DNA of 47,413 bases from Fragilaria crotonensis (GCA_022925895.1 JAKSYS010000500.1:1-47413), one strand, 5' to 3'. Counted from the stretch's first letter, positions 1 to 10,917 are shown. Program-made: numbers and translations. Notes: generated by a model from the sequence alone, not told the origin.

Positions 1-732
1 TGAGCAGAAGGAGCGCTCCTGAGAAATTGATGACTCCTCTTACTCAGTTGAAGAGGTTGACGATGAAGAGTTTGAAGAGTTGCGATGAAGAGTCCGAATC
101 AGATGATGACAGGGAGGATGAGGGAAAAGTAATGCGGGTGATGACAACAACGTGGTGACACATGACATGTCAGATGATGACGACTCTGTTCAAAGAATGG
201 ATCAGTTTGTTAGAGATGTCGGGAAACAGCAATGGATGCAAGGCGGCGTCTTGGTCGGGATTGAACCACTGTGCCCAGGAAGGCGCGGAGGATCCTCCAG
301 ATGACAATGATACTCAACGGCGAAGAAGAAGGTGTCGTCTACGCATGTTCAAGCCGCGATGTATGCGATGACAATGAGTCCAATCGCCGCCACGAGAAGA
401 GAAGCGTGAGAAATCGAATTGTGATATACGTCAAAAACAGTTGTTCCGTCGATGTAAGTTTGTTAACAGTCCAGTTATGTTCGAAGGCGTTCGAAAGGTG
501 CTTGAAATTGAAAGGCCAAATCATTTCCTTTTTCAGTTGACATACGAGAAATGTTTCAATACATCGTTGAACCAGAAAAGGAGTACGTATGTGAACAAGC
601 TGGTCTCAGAATTGTTCGGGGCGCAATCAATAAGGATTTCAAAACAGCGGCGAAGACTTCTTCACGTTTGAAGAATTCTGTAAGCTTAGGACAGCAACAA
701 CAGACAGGGAGAAAAGGGCCTTCTTCTTCTTC
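1..732. other. Gene-poor, acidic-coding relic sequence
   Basis: No intact gene is visible. The first 200 bases are rich in GAT/GAA/GAG codons on the plus strand, giving short Asp/Glu-rich peptides, a composition common in the N-terminal part of eukaryotic transposase-like proteins. A run of CTT triplets lies at about 719-735. I read this as the upstream, more decayed part of the element relic that follows, but no conserved motif proves it. Confidence 0.35.
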
Positions 733-1275
733 TTGATAAATTCTTGGAGTGTGTATGTGGTGCAAATCACGTGGAGAATCGCGAAGAAAACAATGCTTGT
801 ATCGGAGGCGCGGCACAGCGACAATTCGAAAATGGTAACAACAAGTGACGAAGCGTTTGCATTGTTGCTGATTGACAACTATTTGGAAAAATGGAAAACC
901 GGCACGGGTTGGTTGACAAGAACCCAACGGAAGCAGATGATGAGCAGAATATGACAGCGAAGAAAACAAAGAGACAAGCGGAAAGTACACTGAAAGAAAA
1001 AGGAACCTGCAAGTATGGTGGGTGGGCGATGACGGAATAAGACAGTTCAATGCACTGCGCATAATGGTTAAAGAGAACAGGGCATGCCCGCAGTCAAAGA
1101 CATGGAACGTGAGCTGCTGGCATTCTGCAGGACACGGGCAGGATTGAAGAATGCCCGTGGCGATGAGCGGCAAGAACAGCACGACGGTACTGGTGCTGAC
1201 AACAATGCATTGGAAACAGCCGTAGCAAAGGTACCTGTGGAGGCAGCATGGGACTCGGATGACGAAAATGAGTAG
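733..1275 (+). pseudogene. Decayed element-type protein, frames broken
   Basis: Protein-like pieces follow one another on the plus strand in successive frames. First comes a segment with T-S-D-E-A-F-A-L-L-L-I-D-N-Y at about 843-885. An Asp/Glu/Lys-rich linker follows, then a K-Y-G-G-W motif near 1011-1026 followed by D-D-G-I-R-Q-F-N. The last piece reads M-P-A-V-K-D-M-E-R-E-L-L and ends in an acidic tail with a stop at 1273-1275. Each change of frame could be undone by one extra base in a G run (near 907, 1024 and 1078). From memory the KYGGW-(x)-DDGIR-FN pattern resembles the C-terminal part of repetitive proteins common in diatom genomes, but I cannot name the family. No catalytic triad is visible. 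It is probably a dead mobile-element gene; a host gene read through sequence errors is the alternative. Confidence 0.45.
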
Positions 1276-2340
1276 TAGTTGCTTGTGATTGCGACAGCTG
1301 CTGCTGGGCAGCCATAGTTCATTAAATGCATTAAAATGGTGGATGTTATGAAAACAAATGGCTAGATTGATACAATGTATGCTGAAATGAGAACACCGCA
1401 ATGCGTAACGAACAAAAATATATGGTGACTTGGCAAAATGTATGTCCAAGATATAGCATGATATCGCCATATGTGATTTTTTATAAGTATTTCATTTAAA
1501 CAAATATGTTGACAGACTATTTGATATGTAACAATATGTGTCACATTGTGAATATAATATTGCATCTATATTGTGAAAAGATACAATATATGTTTGAGAC
1601 AACATATGTGTTAGCCACTTAACATACATGTGCAGAACTTGCGATAGGGATGTCATTATCCGGTAACAATTCAAAGCTTAAAAAATAGTTAACATATCCC
1701 ACCTTCTGATGTGGGCCAGCAACAACAAATCGACCACATGAAATACATTGGTCTTTCTCTGGGGATAACATGAGGACTTTCTTGGCATTTCTCCTGCGTG
1801 AATTTTCGATCCGACGTGAAAGCCTGGCCTGGAGGCTCATGGTGGTGGCATCCAAATGAACAACAGACAAGGACGGAGTGACTTAAACAGAAAACCCTTG
1901 CATGTAGGTTGAGAATGACACAAATGAAGTGGTACACCGATACCAAGAAAGTTGCGAATACAAAAAGAAACAGAACACTTCATACATAGGGTGTTCACTA
2001 TATGCATGGATATGTTTGAAATACAAAATTGGCGTACCATAGGTGGTACACTTATTTTGAATGGTTTTGATTGAAAATTCCATATTAATGTAAAATTACA
2101 TAAAATTTCAAATTGTAAAGTTTGGACATAATTTGTAAAATAATGTACTATGTAGGAGTCCATGTAAAAGCCGCCGCCTTGTGATGTGAGGTGGCAAAGG
2201 TGGAGAGTTAGAGGGAGAGAGATCAGGTGAATGCATAGTGCTGCTGTCATCAGAGGAAAGAAACTGTCAAAGTCTGCTTGGCAGAAGTTTCAGACACGAG
2301 ATGCGGAGCCGCATCTGCAGGCAGGGACGAAGTTTTGATG
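1276..2340. other. AT-rich spacer, no gene seen
   Basis: This stretch is AT-rich, especially 1480-1620 and 2020-2150. It has only short open frames on both strands that resemble no family I know. A minus-strand frame around 1620-1870 contains a C-I-S-C-G pair but no wider similarity. It lies between two element relics and may itself be old element sequence. Confidence 0.5.
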
Positions 2341-3937
2341 GATGAAGCAAGGTTAAAATGGACAACCGTCAACAATCTTGAGCAATAGCTTGATGAAGTC
2401 AAGGCTGACTTGATCAATTCTGGCCTTCAGTTCACCGCAAGGTTGTCGGAGACAAAGAAGGGGTGTTGCCTTTCGCTCCGACTACGTTCGACTACAAATT
2501 ATAAACATGGACGAGACCCATCATGATCAGTCTATCACTTGCAAAGAGTGGAACAAGAGTGCTTCTGTATTCAAATCGTAAGCGTCAGCAGGGCTTGAAG
2601 AATACTGTCAACAAGGGTGGAAAACATGTAACAGGAGTATGTGCCACCAACACTGCCGGCAAAGCTCTTCCACCACTTTTCATTTTTGACTCGGCAGCCA
2701 AGATTGAATCCAACTTCTGCATCAAACTGAGCTGGCTTAATGGCCTTCCAACCATCACTGCTTGGTTTGGTTGCCCAAATATAATTTCTTTTCAGTCCGA
2801 GCACAACAAGAAGGATCCATGGACGACTCCCTTTTCAATGATTCTTACATTGAACATGTTGTGCTCCCAGTGTATCCAAACATTTTGAAAGAGTCAAGGT
2901 TTGATGCAAACAGCAAGCTACTCTGTGGCCCTGTAATTATTGAGGTTGATTCTGGCCCAGGGCAAAAGGTCGCAAACCTCAACAGCATCTCAAAGCGCAC
3001 CCTATTTAGAGAGCATGTTCTATTGATACTACTCATGAGTCTTCCGAACGCAACCGGCGTCAACCAGGAGCTGGACACTCTCTACGGAGCATTCAAGTCC
3101 GCAGCATATCCTCGAGGCGAAGTTATTCTGATGGAGCACCACATGCGACTGAGGCGTCTCGAGAGGCCAGCTGGCTGCTGCTGCTCTTAAGCTGATGCAA
3201 TTTGCGATGGGCTTTTTTGAAGACTTGTCAACTGTTGTTGATGGCAACAGCACTAATGACGTCTCCATGAAACCGTTTACAGCAAGGACCTTCTTCACAC
3301 TAGAGATGATTCCAATCATGGTCAACTGCATAAAGGGCAAGAAGGTTTGGCATGAATTGGCCAAGCCTTTTTCTCAGGACAAAATTGCTCTTCCAAATCT
3401 TTTTCTGATCTTGTCAGCTGAGCTGATCAAGAAGGTCTGCATCATGCTGGAGTTTTTGATGGAAGGGATCCAGCAGTGGCACAGCATGATGTCAACAGTG
3501 AAGTAGTTGAAAATGATCAAGTCAAGAAGCTTGTGGAAACAAAGAGCGCATTTTCTGCAGGTGCTGGACTCTGGAATATCTGCGGCACAAGGATCGGGAA
3601 CGCAAGAGTGGTCACGAGAGCACAGGCTGAACAACTTCTTGCCCATGAAGCCGTCCGTTGCTGGCGCGAATCAGTCCTGGTCAAAGCCCCAACCCTAAAT
3701 TTAATGACCAGGATTACGTACTGTCGTACTGCAGAAGCCCCAGTACTACTGTGCACATTGATTGTATGTGCACTGATGCGGAACAAGTGTGAAGGAAACT
3801 GTGTGAATGATGATTTACACATGGTATTGTCTTCTCATGTTTTCCAACAAAACAACAACGCAGCACCACTCCTGCTTGACGACTTGTCCATTGCTGCCCA
3901 TGGGAGTGGTGTGATAGCCACTATGGCAGTCTTGTAA
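2341..3937 (+). pseudogene. DDE transposase relic
   Basis: Several plus-strand frames together outline a DDE-superfamily transposase. Motifs in order are: I-N-M-D-E-T-H-H at 2501-2524 (probable first catalytic Asp); G-K-H-V-T-G-V-C-A-T-N followed by A-L-P-P-L-F-I-F near 2611-2690; G-S-M-D-D-S-L-F-N at about 2814-2840; I-I-E-V-D-S-G-P-G-Q near 2935-2964 (probable second Asp); L-P-N-A-T-G-V-N-Q-E-L-D near 3041-3075; and D-V-S-M-K-P-F near 3258-3278. A C-terminal segment with K-S-A-F-S-A-G and R-A-Q-A-E-Q-L lies at about 3535-3650. Stops and at least four frame changes break it, so no intact enzyme is encoded. No terminal inverted repeats or target-site duplication could be recognised. The motif order matches pogo/Tc1-like DDE endonucleases common in stramenopile genomes; the exact superfamily is uncertain. 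Confidence 0.75.
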
Positions 3938-3953
3938 AAAAACAGAAACCTAA

Positions 3954-4969
3954 TTATCGGGTTGTCACCGTCCCAAGACCGTACGGACCTAGGTGTGTAC
4001 GAGAAAGAAGATCAGAATTGTATGTCTGTCGACTGGCCTCGCATCCACGTCGATTGGTCTTGTAAACTTTCGAAAGCGCTGCACGACTGTCCGTGAACCA
4101 CTTGAAAGAGCAGCGATGACGAAGCCCCCAATTCCGAGAGACGGATGCGATCAAGACCAAAGCAGAAGCGAACCCACACAATTCACAACGAGTGGAGGTC
4201 TGTGTATCAAACGGACCATCAACTGGTCCACCGCATTTGAACAGAGTTGTTTTCGATGTTGCAAGTATCCAACCAAAGGTTCCCTTTTGTCCATCCAGTC
4301 CACCGTCGGACGCGATGTACAACCGCTCGTGTGAACGAAAAGCCCGCCAGACTTGCAAGTCGTCAGCAACTTGTTCTACGTCGGATACCATCCGCCGTTG
4401 TGTCCGAGGAAGTGTCTTCAAGTATTCAGGTAGCGTAAATTGAATGCCGGAAGCTGGAACATGACTTGGGGAAGCGGTTTCAACAAAAATAGACCGAGGA
4501 TGCAGAGTGCTGGATTTTTGTATTGGCGGTTGCATCCAATATGGTACATATTTCAAAAATGAAGACGATATATATCTTTTCCATAGACGTCTCTGATGAG
4601 CCGAGGGAGGGGCCTGTCGGGGCCACCTCATGCGCTCCTCCCAGTCGGATGGACGTGCGCCATCGAGATAAGAGAGATGTATCCGGTTATGTTGCTTAAG
4701 AGAAGTCATGTCAGCCAACGTGTTCACTTGGAGGTATAATCTATGGCAGTCTTGTAGTAGCCAGACAGATATGGACTGGAGCCCATGATCCATGTCCCAT
4801 CCTGCTGTGGAAGAAAGAAAGCTGCCTGCAATCCCCAACCAGGATGCCAGCCAACAACCCAATCTCTTTGACAAAGCAGACAGGAGGTCAGGGCATGGGA
4901 ACAAGCATTCTGGCCCATCTCAAACAAAGAAACTGGCTGCAATTGTGTACATGTAGTGCAAGAAACCAA
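3954..4969 (-). pseudogene. Retroelement RNase H domain, truncated
   Basis: The main open frame (3954-4904) encodes 316 residues. Residues about 190-285 form a type 1 RNase H-like fold: Y-I-A-S-D-G-G with the first Asp, a T-R-C-E-L-C-G-F motif with the Glu, and W-F-T-D-S-R-A-A-L with the next Asp. These are three of the four usual metal ligands. The fourth, expected further downstream, is missing because the frame ends about 40 residues after the third. A second frame (4724-4969) continues the coding signal upstream, so the N-terminal side is shifted too. The domain typically sits downstream of reverse transcriptase in LINE or Copia/Gypsy polyproteins; no reverse transcriptase motif is visible here. 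It abuts the transposase relic by 16 bp, tail to tail. It is most likely a 5'- and 3'-truncated, dead retroelement fragment. Confidence 0.7.
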
Positions 4970-6779
4970 ATCATTTTTTATCTGTTTACCATAGGCTGTT
5001 CATGGTGTTGTGTGTATACATCTTGTGTTCTGCCTCACATGGTAGTAGTAGTTATGTTTTGTGAAGCATGACTTAATAGTTGCATAATCTGAACTCCAAC
5101 TTGTAATGAGACCTCGATAAGAATACTGTTGCTTGTCATTGAATGCCTTCTACATATAATTTCCACGTCATGGCTGCTGCTGGTGATGAAACCTGTGGCT
5201 ATGACATTAGACCCTGCACCAAAAGGTAGTACTAATCACTGCAGCACAGCAAGAAAATTAAGTTCCTTATCTGGACTTTGAGGCTCAACTTGTGAGAAGA
5301 CCTCAACAAGATCAATAGAATTTACTCATGCAGCCAGCAGCTTTGTCTTGGGGAAGTATACTCCAGCATGATATCAGCGCACATTACTGTAGCATGATTA
5401 CATACATCAGATTGCTTGAGTGTGCATTTTTGGATACTAGCTAGGAGTGTGCCATGAATTCAATTGCATGACGAATGTCATCTCTTTATTTATGTTGTAG
5501 CAGTTCAAGCAACTTCACCATCTTGTTTGGTTTCTGCCGAAAGCACAACTACTACATTGTGTGAGGTTTAATCCATTTCAAGACATATCAGGATATGAGG
5601 AGGATACCCAAATTGTATGCACAACTGGATGAGCTTGGAAACAGAAAGGAGAAATAATCTTGTTTTTCGAGGTTCGACATCTGGTGTGCTGCATACTCTT
5701 GATGGATGCACAACACCAATTACAAGTGTGCTATAACTCATGTCAAATTGGTACATCTCCAGCACCCTGCTGGTATAATGGCACACAATCATTGATTAGG
5801 ATGTTGTTCCAACAATGACTAGCTACAGCCAATCCATGGAGCTAGGGAGAACATTGTGAAAACAAGGAATGCAATTTGTTGTACCTTTATGCTGGAGAGA
5901 CTCACAAATGATTGTCTACTCTGGTATAGAGAATGCAGCATTCACTACTTTTAAGTGCTATCAGTTACATGGTGGCAAAAGTGTGGGGTGACAGTGTAAA
6001 ATCAATTCAACAAATAAAACGCGCACAAAACAGAAGTCGGCAATGAGAGACGAATTCGAAATCCCGCATAACAAAATGGCAATGACAGTCGTGAAGCGGC
6101 AACTTAGTAACATGACTGTAATGTCACTTGCATTTGAGGGCTACTAACAGATTTTGGCAAAACCTGCCTATAATCATCTCCAAATCAGACCTCAGATTTG
6201 GCAAGTAGCTACTAAGCAGTCATTGATTTACATAACAGTCAACGGCTTTGACGCATTAAAACATTGTATGTAATCATTGCCTCAGCCAAATGAAGACTAA
6301 GAGACCCAGAGCGATACAATGTTTGCATTCCGATCTGGTTTCCTTTTCCCGGCGGAGGGTTAGTAGATTGCTTTCTACCTTACCCTGTAACTTGTACGAT
6401 GTTGTGGTCGTACGTACAGAACGCACAAACGGTATGGGTTCCTACTGGCTACTGAAACACTGTCCCACGGGAAGGAATATCCCAGGGTGCTTTGATTCTC
6501 GGATATTGCTCTGTTCACTGCTCTTGACTCTCTTCCCCGTTCAAGGTGAGTTCTCGACAATATCATCGGGACTGACACATGATAACAACGTTTGGCTACA
6601 AGCAGAGACCAAAGGTAGTTATTCTGCGAATGAGACTATCCCGTTTGTCTTGTTTGAGTCGTTGCCGGAACGATACATAATCTCTACCCAGAGGGACACG
6701 CGCTTCATACGATGACAAGAGCAAGTTGAGTAGTATGAGCATGAAAACTTTTCAGTGATAAACAATACATCTAATACAG
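4970..6779. other. Long spacer, no supported gene
   Basis: About 1.8 kb without a recognisable gene. The only longer open frame is on the plus strand at 6290-6715 (141 codons). It has one hydrophobic stretch near residues 75-90 but no known domain, so I do not call it. Loosely similar phrases around 5094-5130 and 5284-5320 hint at an old internal duplication. Confidence 0.5.
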
Positions 6780-7440
6780 CATGTTAGAGATGACAGCCAT
6801 GACCACAATATCATATTCGGCGTCTTCACCGGGACGATGGAAAATCCGCGCATTGACTTTTATATCGCTCCTTCCCTTCCATACGGATAATAATGCTCTT
6901 TGGTCGGTTTAGAGAGTCTTGTTCTCCGCCTTGACGTTCTTGTCTCCCTTGTTCTTGCGGACCTTCTTCGCAGGCTTGGCGTCCTTTGGCTTGGCGTCTC
7001 CCTTGGGCTTGCCTGCTTTCTTGGGCTTTCCGGCTTCTTTGGCCTTTTTGGGCGCGACGCCGAGGGGCTTGTTGACAGGGGCATCGGAAATGACGGGAGC
7101 CTCGGAACTGACGGGAGCACTGGTTTCTTTCAGGGATCTCTGATGAACGTGTTCGCCTCCAACAGTGTTGCAGGCGATGAGAGCGGCGACGATGAGAGTT
7201 CTGAAGATCATGTTGTGTATTTGTATGTTTGTGTTTGACGATGGAATGGATTTTGTGATCAATGTGGGAACGACCGTAAAAATGACAGCGTTGAATCGTA
7301 TGATTTTTTGAACTGCCGGCAGTCTTCAAATTTGTTTTTCGCACAACCAACTCGTTCGGACATCAAACATATCTCTATGTAAAACGAGCATCCTAAAATT
7401 ATTTAGATGCGACTCCAAACTGAGTCTTGTACTCCAAGGA
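6780..7440. repeat. Duplicated block, copy 1 (with secreted gene)
   Basis: This block is similar to 15360-16010 along its whole length, in the same orientation. Matching landmarks are: 'gacagccatgaccacaat' (6790-6807 and 15374-15391); the secreted-protein gene itself; 'tggattttgtgatc' just upstream of the gene (7247-7260 and 15823-15836); 'gtcttcaaatttgt' (7322-7335 and 15899-15912); and 'tttagatgcgactccaa' (7403-7419 and 15982-15998). Flanking non-coding sequence is conserved on both sides of the gene. The unit is therefore a segmental duplication, not a pair of independently captured coding sequences. Confidence 0.8.
6909..7211 (-). CDS. Small secreted Lys-rich protein, copy A1
   Basis: Encodes 100 residues if started at M-I-F-R-T-L. 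I chose that Met because the three sister copies start there; an in-frame Met 17 codons upstream would place a polar stretch before the signal peptide. Residues 1-17 are a hydrophobic signal peptide (I-V-A-A-L-I-A-C-N-T). An R-S-L motif follows near residue 26. Next is a short Ala-Pro-Val/Ser-rich stretch (S-A-P-V, E-A-P-V, D-A-P-V), and the last 55 residues are Lys/Pro/Ala/Gly-rich and strongly basic. No Cys lies beyond the signal peptide and there is no known domain. A secreted, polycationic, disordered protein with an RXL-type site resembles diatom silaffin-like proteins, so a role in the cell wall or extracellular matrix is an inference. Family membership rests on copies at 15502-15789, 10251-10499 and the broken one at 9600-9828. 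Confidence 0.7.
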   Translation of the reverse strand: MIFRTLIVAALIACNTVGGEHVHQRSLKETSAPVSSEAPVISDAPVNKPLGVAPKKAKEAGKPKKAGKPKGDAKPKDAKPAKKVRKNKGDKNVKAENKTL

Positions 7441-9130
7441 CTTTTGTCTTCGGATGCAAGTGCAAGACGTAACATATCGTGATTCACGCCACCTGAGCGT
7501 TATTTTTTGTTTTTCCGTGGACACTTTTCAGCATGGAAGTCTTCGAATAATTAGATATTTTCAGTCGCAGATCAAACATCACCCTAAGTAGTGGAGTAAC
7601 ACTATCTGGTTTTGCATGTGACCCTTGAAATTCCAGCTTCCATCTTGTGTTTCGTAAATGATAGTGCCACGAGGAATCTTGAGATTCCTTAAGTAACACC
7701 ACAGCGTATGAAGTTTTGGAATTGTTGTTGCAGCCGCTTGTTGCATGGTATTTTTCATTCACACTTGAAAGTGCACCCTGCATCAAGCCTTTTGATGGTC
7801 GAGCACATTGGTGTGAAGTGGACACTTGTCCATTGCGGCAACAAGGGCGGCCGCTCATCATGAGTTGTCAATCAATGGGTTGATTACGACGATGGCAGTG
7901 CTACTACTTGGCTATTACTACCCTCAAGAATATCATGAGGTTGAGTTCAAACGATAGCGCTGTTGTGTTGCTTTGTTTGGCACTTGTTGAGATAGAACTG
8001 TGGAAACGAAGGAGAATGGAAGCGAGATGTTGTCGCAGCGCGATTTCTTCAATGCCAGGGGGGGGATCGAATTATGAAGGCGTGGAATGTCGGAGGCGGC
8101 ATCTCGACTATGCAGGACCACATCTGCGTTTCTCCCGGAATCTTCAACAACAATGCAAGCAAGGTGTCAAGGATTTCAAGATTTCAAAATCGCCAGCTTG
8201 ATTCGCGGCCGTCTTCACTGAGCCGCCCGTGTTTGCCTCACTTCTGGCCTCTTATGATAGAATGTATCATGTTTCGGTCAGAATTTGCAGATGATTCATG
8301 CGCGATATGCTTCTCCAGCAAAGTGATGGTCAGCATAGATTGCCGTGGTGCTGATGAAGTAAAAAACACTTTGGCGCAAGAACGTCTTCGAGTTCCCGTC
8401 TCAATTCGATTCAGACAACGACGCAGGGATTCCCAAGTCCACAAACCCCACACGAATTCCTTACACATCGAAATGACAATTATATATACATAGCATCGGC
8501 GTTCCAATGCACATTTCCTCGTTTGGGTGAGAATCGAGATCGCTTTTATCCCAACAGGGAAGCACCCATCCAGACTTTAGTTACCACCTAACTTGTTATT
8601 AATACACCCGGTATTATCAAGTACCATACATGCAGCTCAACCTATGCCCTCGTGTTTTTAAAGAGTACTATCGAATTCTGATCAGCACCCATACCTCTAG
8701 CCAAGATTTACCTGGTACTTTACATCAGTGTGTGTGGAATAAACAGACAAGATCTCGACTCTCTCCACGATCATGGACGGGAGTTTGGACCCCACCATGG
8801 AATGTTGAAATTGCAGGCCGCTGTGAGCTAATGAACTTTACGTTTCCCATGTTGGCCAGTAGTATCGACCATGTCGTCCTGCAGCGCTTCTCCAGACTAC
8901 GAAAATAGTATACGATCAACAGGCATTGCAAGTTTTAGGTCGTATGGTACTGGTCCCAAGGTGCGGGCTCAGGTGGTGACAAGGGCGGCAGGCACCGCAA
9001 ACCGCGACCGTCATGCTCGGAGGAAACCCTCACCCTATTAGACGTAATGTCAACCTAGACGTTGGATCTATCAGCGACGAGAAGGCCCCGAAATGTCTGC
9101 CTCCAATACTGCTAAGAATTATTGTAAAAA
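7441..9130. other. Spacer, no supported gene
   Basis: No conserved coding sequence was recognised. Open frames at 7484-7861 (minus), 7908-8201 (plus), 8074-8493 (plus) and 8630-8908 (plus) have mixed composition and no family similarity. A GC-richer stretch at about 8950-9060 stands out from its surroundings; I found no tRNA or other RNA structure I could support in it. Confidence 0.5.
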
Positions 9131-9599
9131 ACGTATGTTTCGTTCATCAACATTATTGTTTCTAACTTATCGTAAGACAACTAATACACATGCGTATAGC
9201 CTCACTGTTTTGACAAGTGCCTTCACCCCGTCAAGGTGAAAGCAAAATTCGTGTTCAGAATGCCACGTATGCGAGCTTCGTTGATACGACAACAACCGAG
9301 GGAAGAGTGTCCTTTCGAAAGGAATGACCCCGGGCTTGAAAACGAACCCTTTTTCACTTGACAAATGGGTTGGCGTTGAATCTCTCAGCATTGATAAGCC
9401 CTAAAACGTCTACATCCTTTAAGTGCTACGAAGAATTGAATGTAGATGGTTCGTTTATCATGTTTCTATTTTACCTTAACGACAGCATAGATGCGTATAG
9501 CGTATATAGAATCATTGTTTCGTCAAGTGTCCTCCCCTGTCGGGAAGTAGCCAAAATTCGGGCACAGAATGGCATCGCCAAGCGCATGATCCAGCAGAG

Positions 9600-9828
9600 A
9601 TTTTGCGCTGTGGCCTTTTTCAAAAGAAAGGCTTTTGTCATCAAGGAACGTCTACTTCTTCTTCTTCTTCTTCTATTCTTCATTTTGAGTTTGACGATCG
9701 CTGCGATTGTTGGTAACTTATTTGGCCCCTCCATTGGTGGTCTGACGGGGGTAGGTGTGTTGTCGTCTGCAAAAACGAGGGCGTTGGCATGCAAGTGCCG
9801 CCGTCACTTTCCGAAAACAGAACACCAT
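9600..9828 (-). pseudogene. Secreted Lys/Arg-rich protein, broken copy B1
   Basis: Alignment by eye to the gene at 10251-10499 shows the same layout: a start at 9828 (M-V-F), a signal-peptide-like stretch, an A-D-D boundary, a Thr/Pro stretch, then 'T-I-A-A-I-V-K-L-K-M-K' and an Arg-rich run. One extra base near 9786-9789 (tgccaac where the sister has tgcaac) shifts the frame inside the signal peptide. A second shift near 9645 removes the normal ending. The signal peptide has also gained polar residues (C-F-R-K). The Arg run comes from an AGA-triplet expansion (plus strand (ctt)n at 9657-9674). The copy is most likely dead. Confidence 0.6.
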
Positions 9829-10250
9829 GACGTACTACTCAAGATGAGGACTGTTCGAAACAATTAAGCGCTGATTTCAACCGCGCATTTTTGATGTGAA
9901 CGGATGAGGTGATTCGAAATCTTCTTTGAAGCGACAACAATATACTCTGAGTAGTCAAGCAAAGAGAGCGTTCCCTTTCGAGAGGGATGACCCTGCCACA
10001 TCCAAAAGGAACCCATTACGATGCTAGGGCCTACATATGTCTGCCTCCTATATCTGCTGATGCGAATGGAATGAAGTGCAGTTCGTCATTGATGAACTTC
10101 TTGTTTCTAGTTCATCTTAAGGACAACAAAAATATGCGTATAGTCTCAATTGTTTTGACAAGAGCCCTTCCCACGTCGGGGGTGAAACAAAATTTCGTGT
10201 ACAAAATTGCAAACGCTGTAATCGCATTCTCAATCACCAAGCAGTATGCT

Positions 10251-10499
10251 TCAAGCTCCCATCATTTTAGGCTTTACAGGAGGCTTTTTGCCATCAATCA
10301 CCTTCTTCTTCTTCATCTTCTTCATCATCTTGACCTTGACGGTCGCGGCGATGGTTGGTGCCATGGTTGGTTCGTCCGTTGGTGGAATGACTGGGGATGC
10401 ACTGACAGGTGCAGATGTGACGGGGGAACCGGTATCATCAGCAAGAACAAGGGTGTTGCAGGCAATGACTGCCGCCACAACAAGAATTCTGAACATCAT
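10251..10499 (-). CDS. Small secreted Lys-rich protein, copy B2
   Basis: Encodes 82 residues. Residues 1-21 form a signal peptide (M-M-F-R-I-L-V-V-A-A-V-I-A-C-N-T-L-V-L-A), nearly identical to that of the copy at 15502-15789, with likely cleavage before D-D-T-G. Residues 22-50 are Ser/Thr/Pro/Val-rich (S-A-P-V, S-P-V, then T-D-E-P-T-M-A-P-T). The last 30 residues are Lys/Met-rich (K-M-M-K-K-M-K-K-K-K) and end in K-P-K-M-M-G-A. No Cys follows the signal peptide and there is no known domain. Unlike the A copies it lacks the R-S-L motif. The T-x-E-P-T/x-A-P-T phrase is common in secreted diatom proteins. Function is unknown; a secreted polycation of the cell wall or mucilage is a reasonable inference. 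Confidence 0.65.
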   Translation of the reverse strand: MMFRILVVAAVIACNTLVLADDTGSPVTSAPVSASPVIPPTDEPTMAPTIAATVKVKMMKKMKKKKVIDGKKPPVKPKMMGA

Positions 10500-10917
10500 G
10501 GTGAGTATTAGGGAATGTTATGGAGTGGATGTTGTGAGAGGCATTTGCCGCGCACCCAACCATTCTGGAAAGTGCCGGACTTTCGCGGTGGACAACTTCG
10601 GCACCAACTTTGTATGTAGTATGCAGTACTGAAAACCCACACTATGCATGCGTAGTACTGAAAAACCACACTACCTTGGCTCGCTTTGGGCGATATTACC
10701 AAGTAATTGTCAGAATAATCAATAATCAGCTGACAGTTCATGATTTAACTGTTATTTTCATCTTTTCCTGCAGAGAAGTTGAAGCTTCACAGTAAGTTCT
10801 GGCAGTACACCTTGACAAGTGCTCGACATTAAAATTCTTAGGTAAATGAAAATTTGAGGTTGAGTCACCAAAACTCTCCACACTGTACTGTACCTGGTAG
10901 AACTAGTAGTAAAGAAG

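Larger units (their letters stand above)
9060..10560. repeat. Tandem array of diverged ~0.5 kb units
   Basis: Three related non-coding segments recur in the same orientation at 9139-9262, 9449-9577 and 10081-10216. Each has an 'atgcgtatag' core (9190-9199, 9491-9500, 10134-10143), then a tract containing 'ttgttttgacaag' or a close variant, then 'caaaattcg' or 'caaaatttcg'. A second shared block, 'cctttcgaaaggaatgaccc' versus 'cctttcgagagggatgaccc', lies at 9311-9330 and 9973-9992. 'atgtctgcctcc' appears at 9091-9102 and 10036-10047. The two rightmost units carry a secreted-protein gene (one broken, one intact); the first carries only the flank. This is tandem duplication followed by decay. 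Confidence 0.7.

Noticed and set aside
556-1470. 304-codon minus-strand open frame
   Set aside because: Long but rich in Cys, His and Ser/Leu runs typical of antisense reading; it overlaps the plus-strand protein-like fragments that carry real motifs.
6290-6715. 141-codon plus-strand frame with one hydrophobic stretch
   Set aside because: No domain, no partner copy, no splice or start context; chance frames of this length are common here.
8940-9060. GC-richer stretch considered as an RNA gene
   Set aside because: No tRNA arms, no box C/D or H/ACA pattern, and no snRNA motif could be supported by eye.
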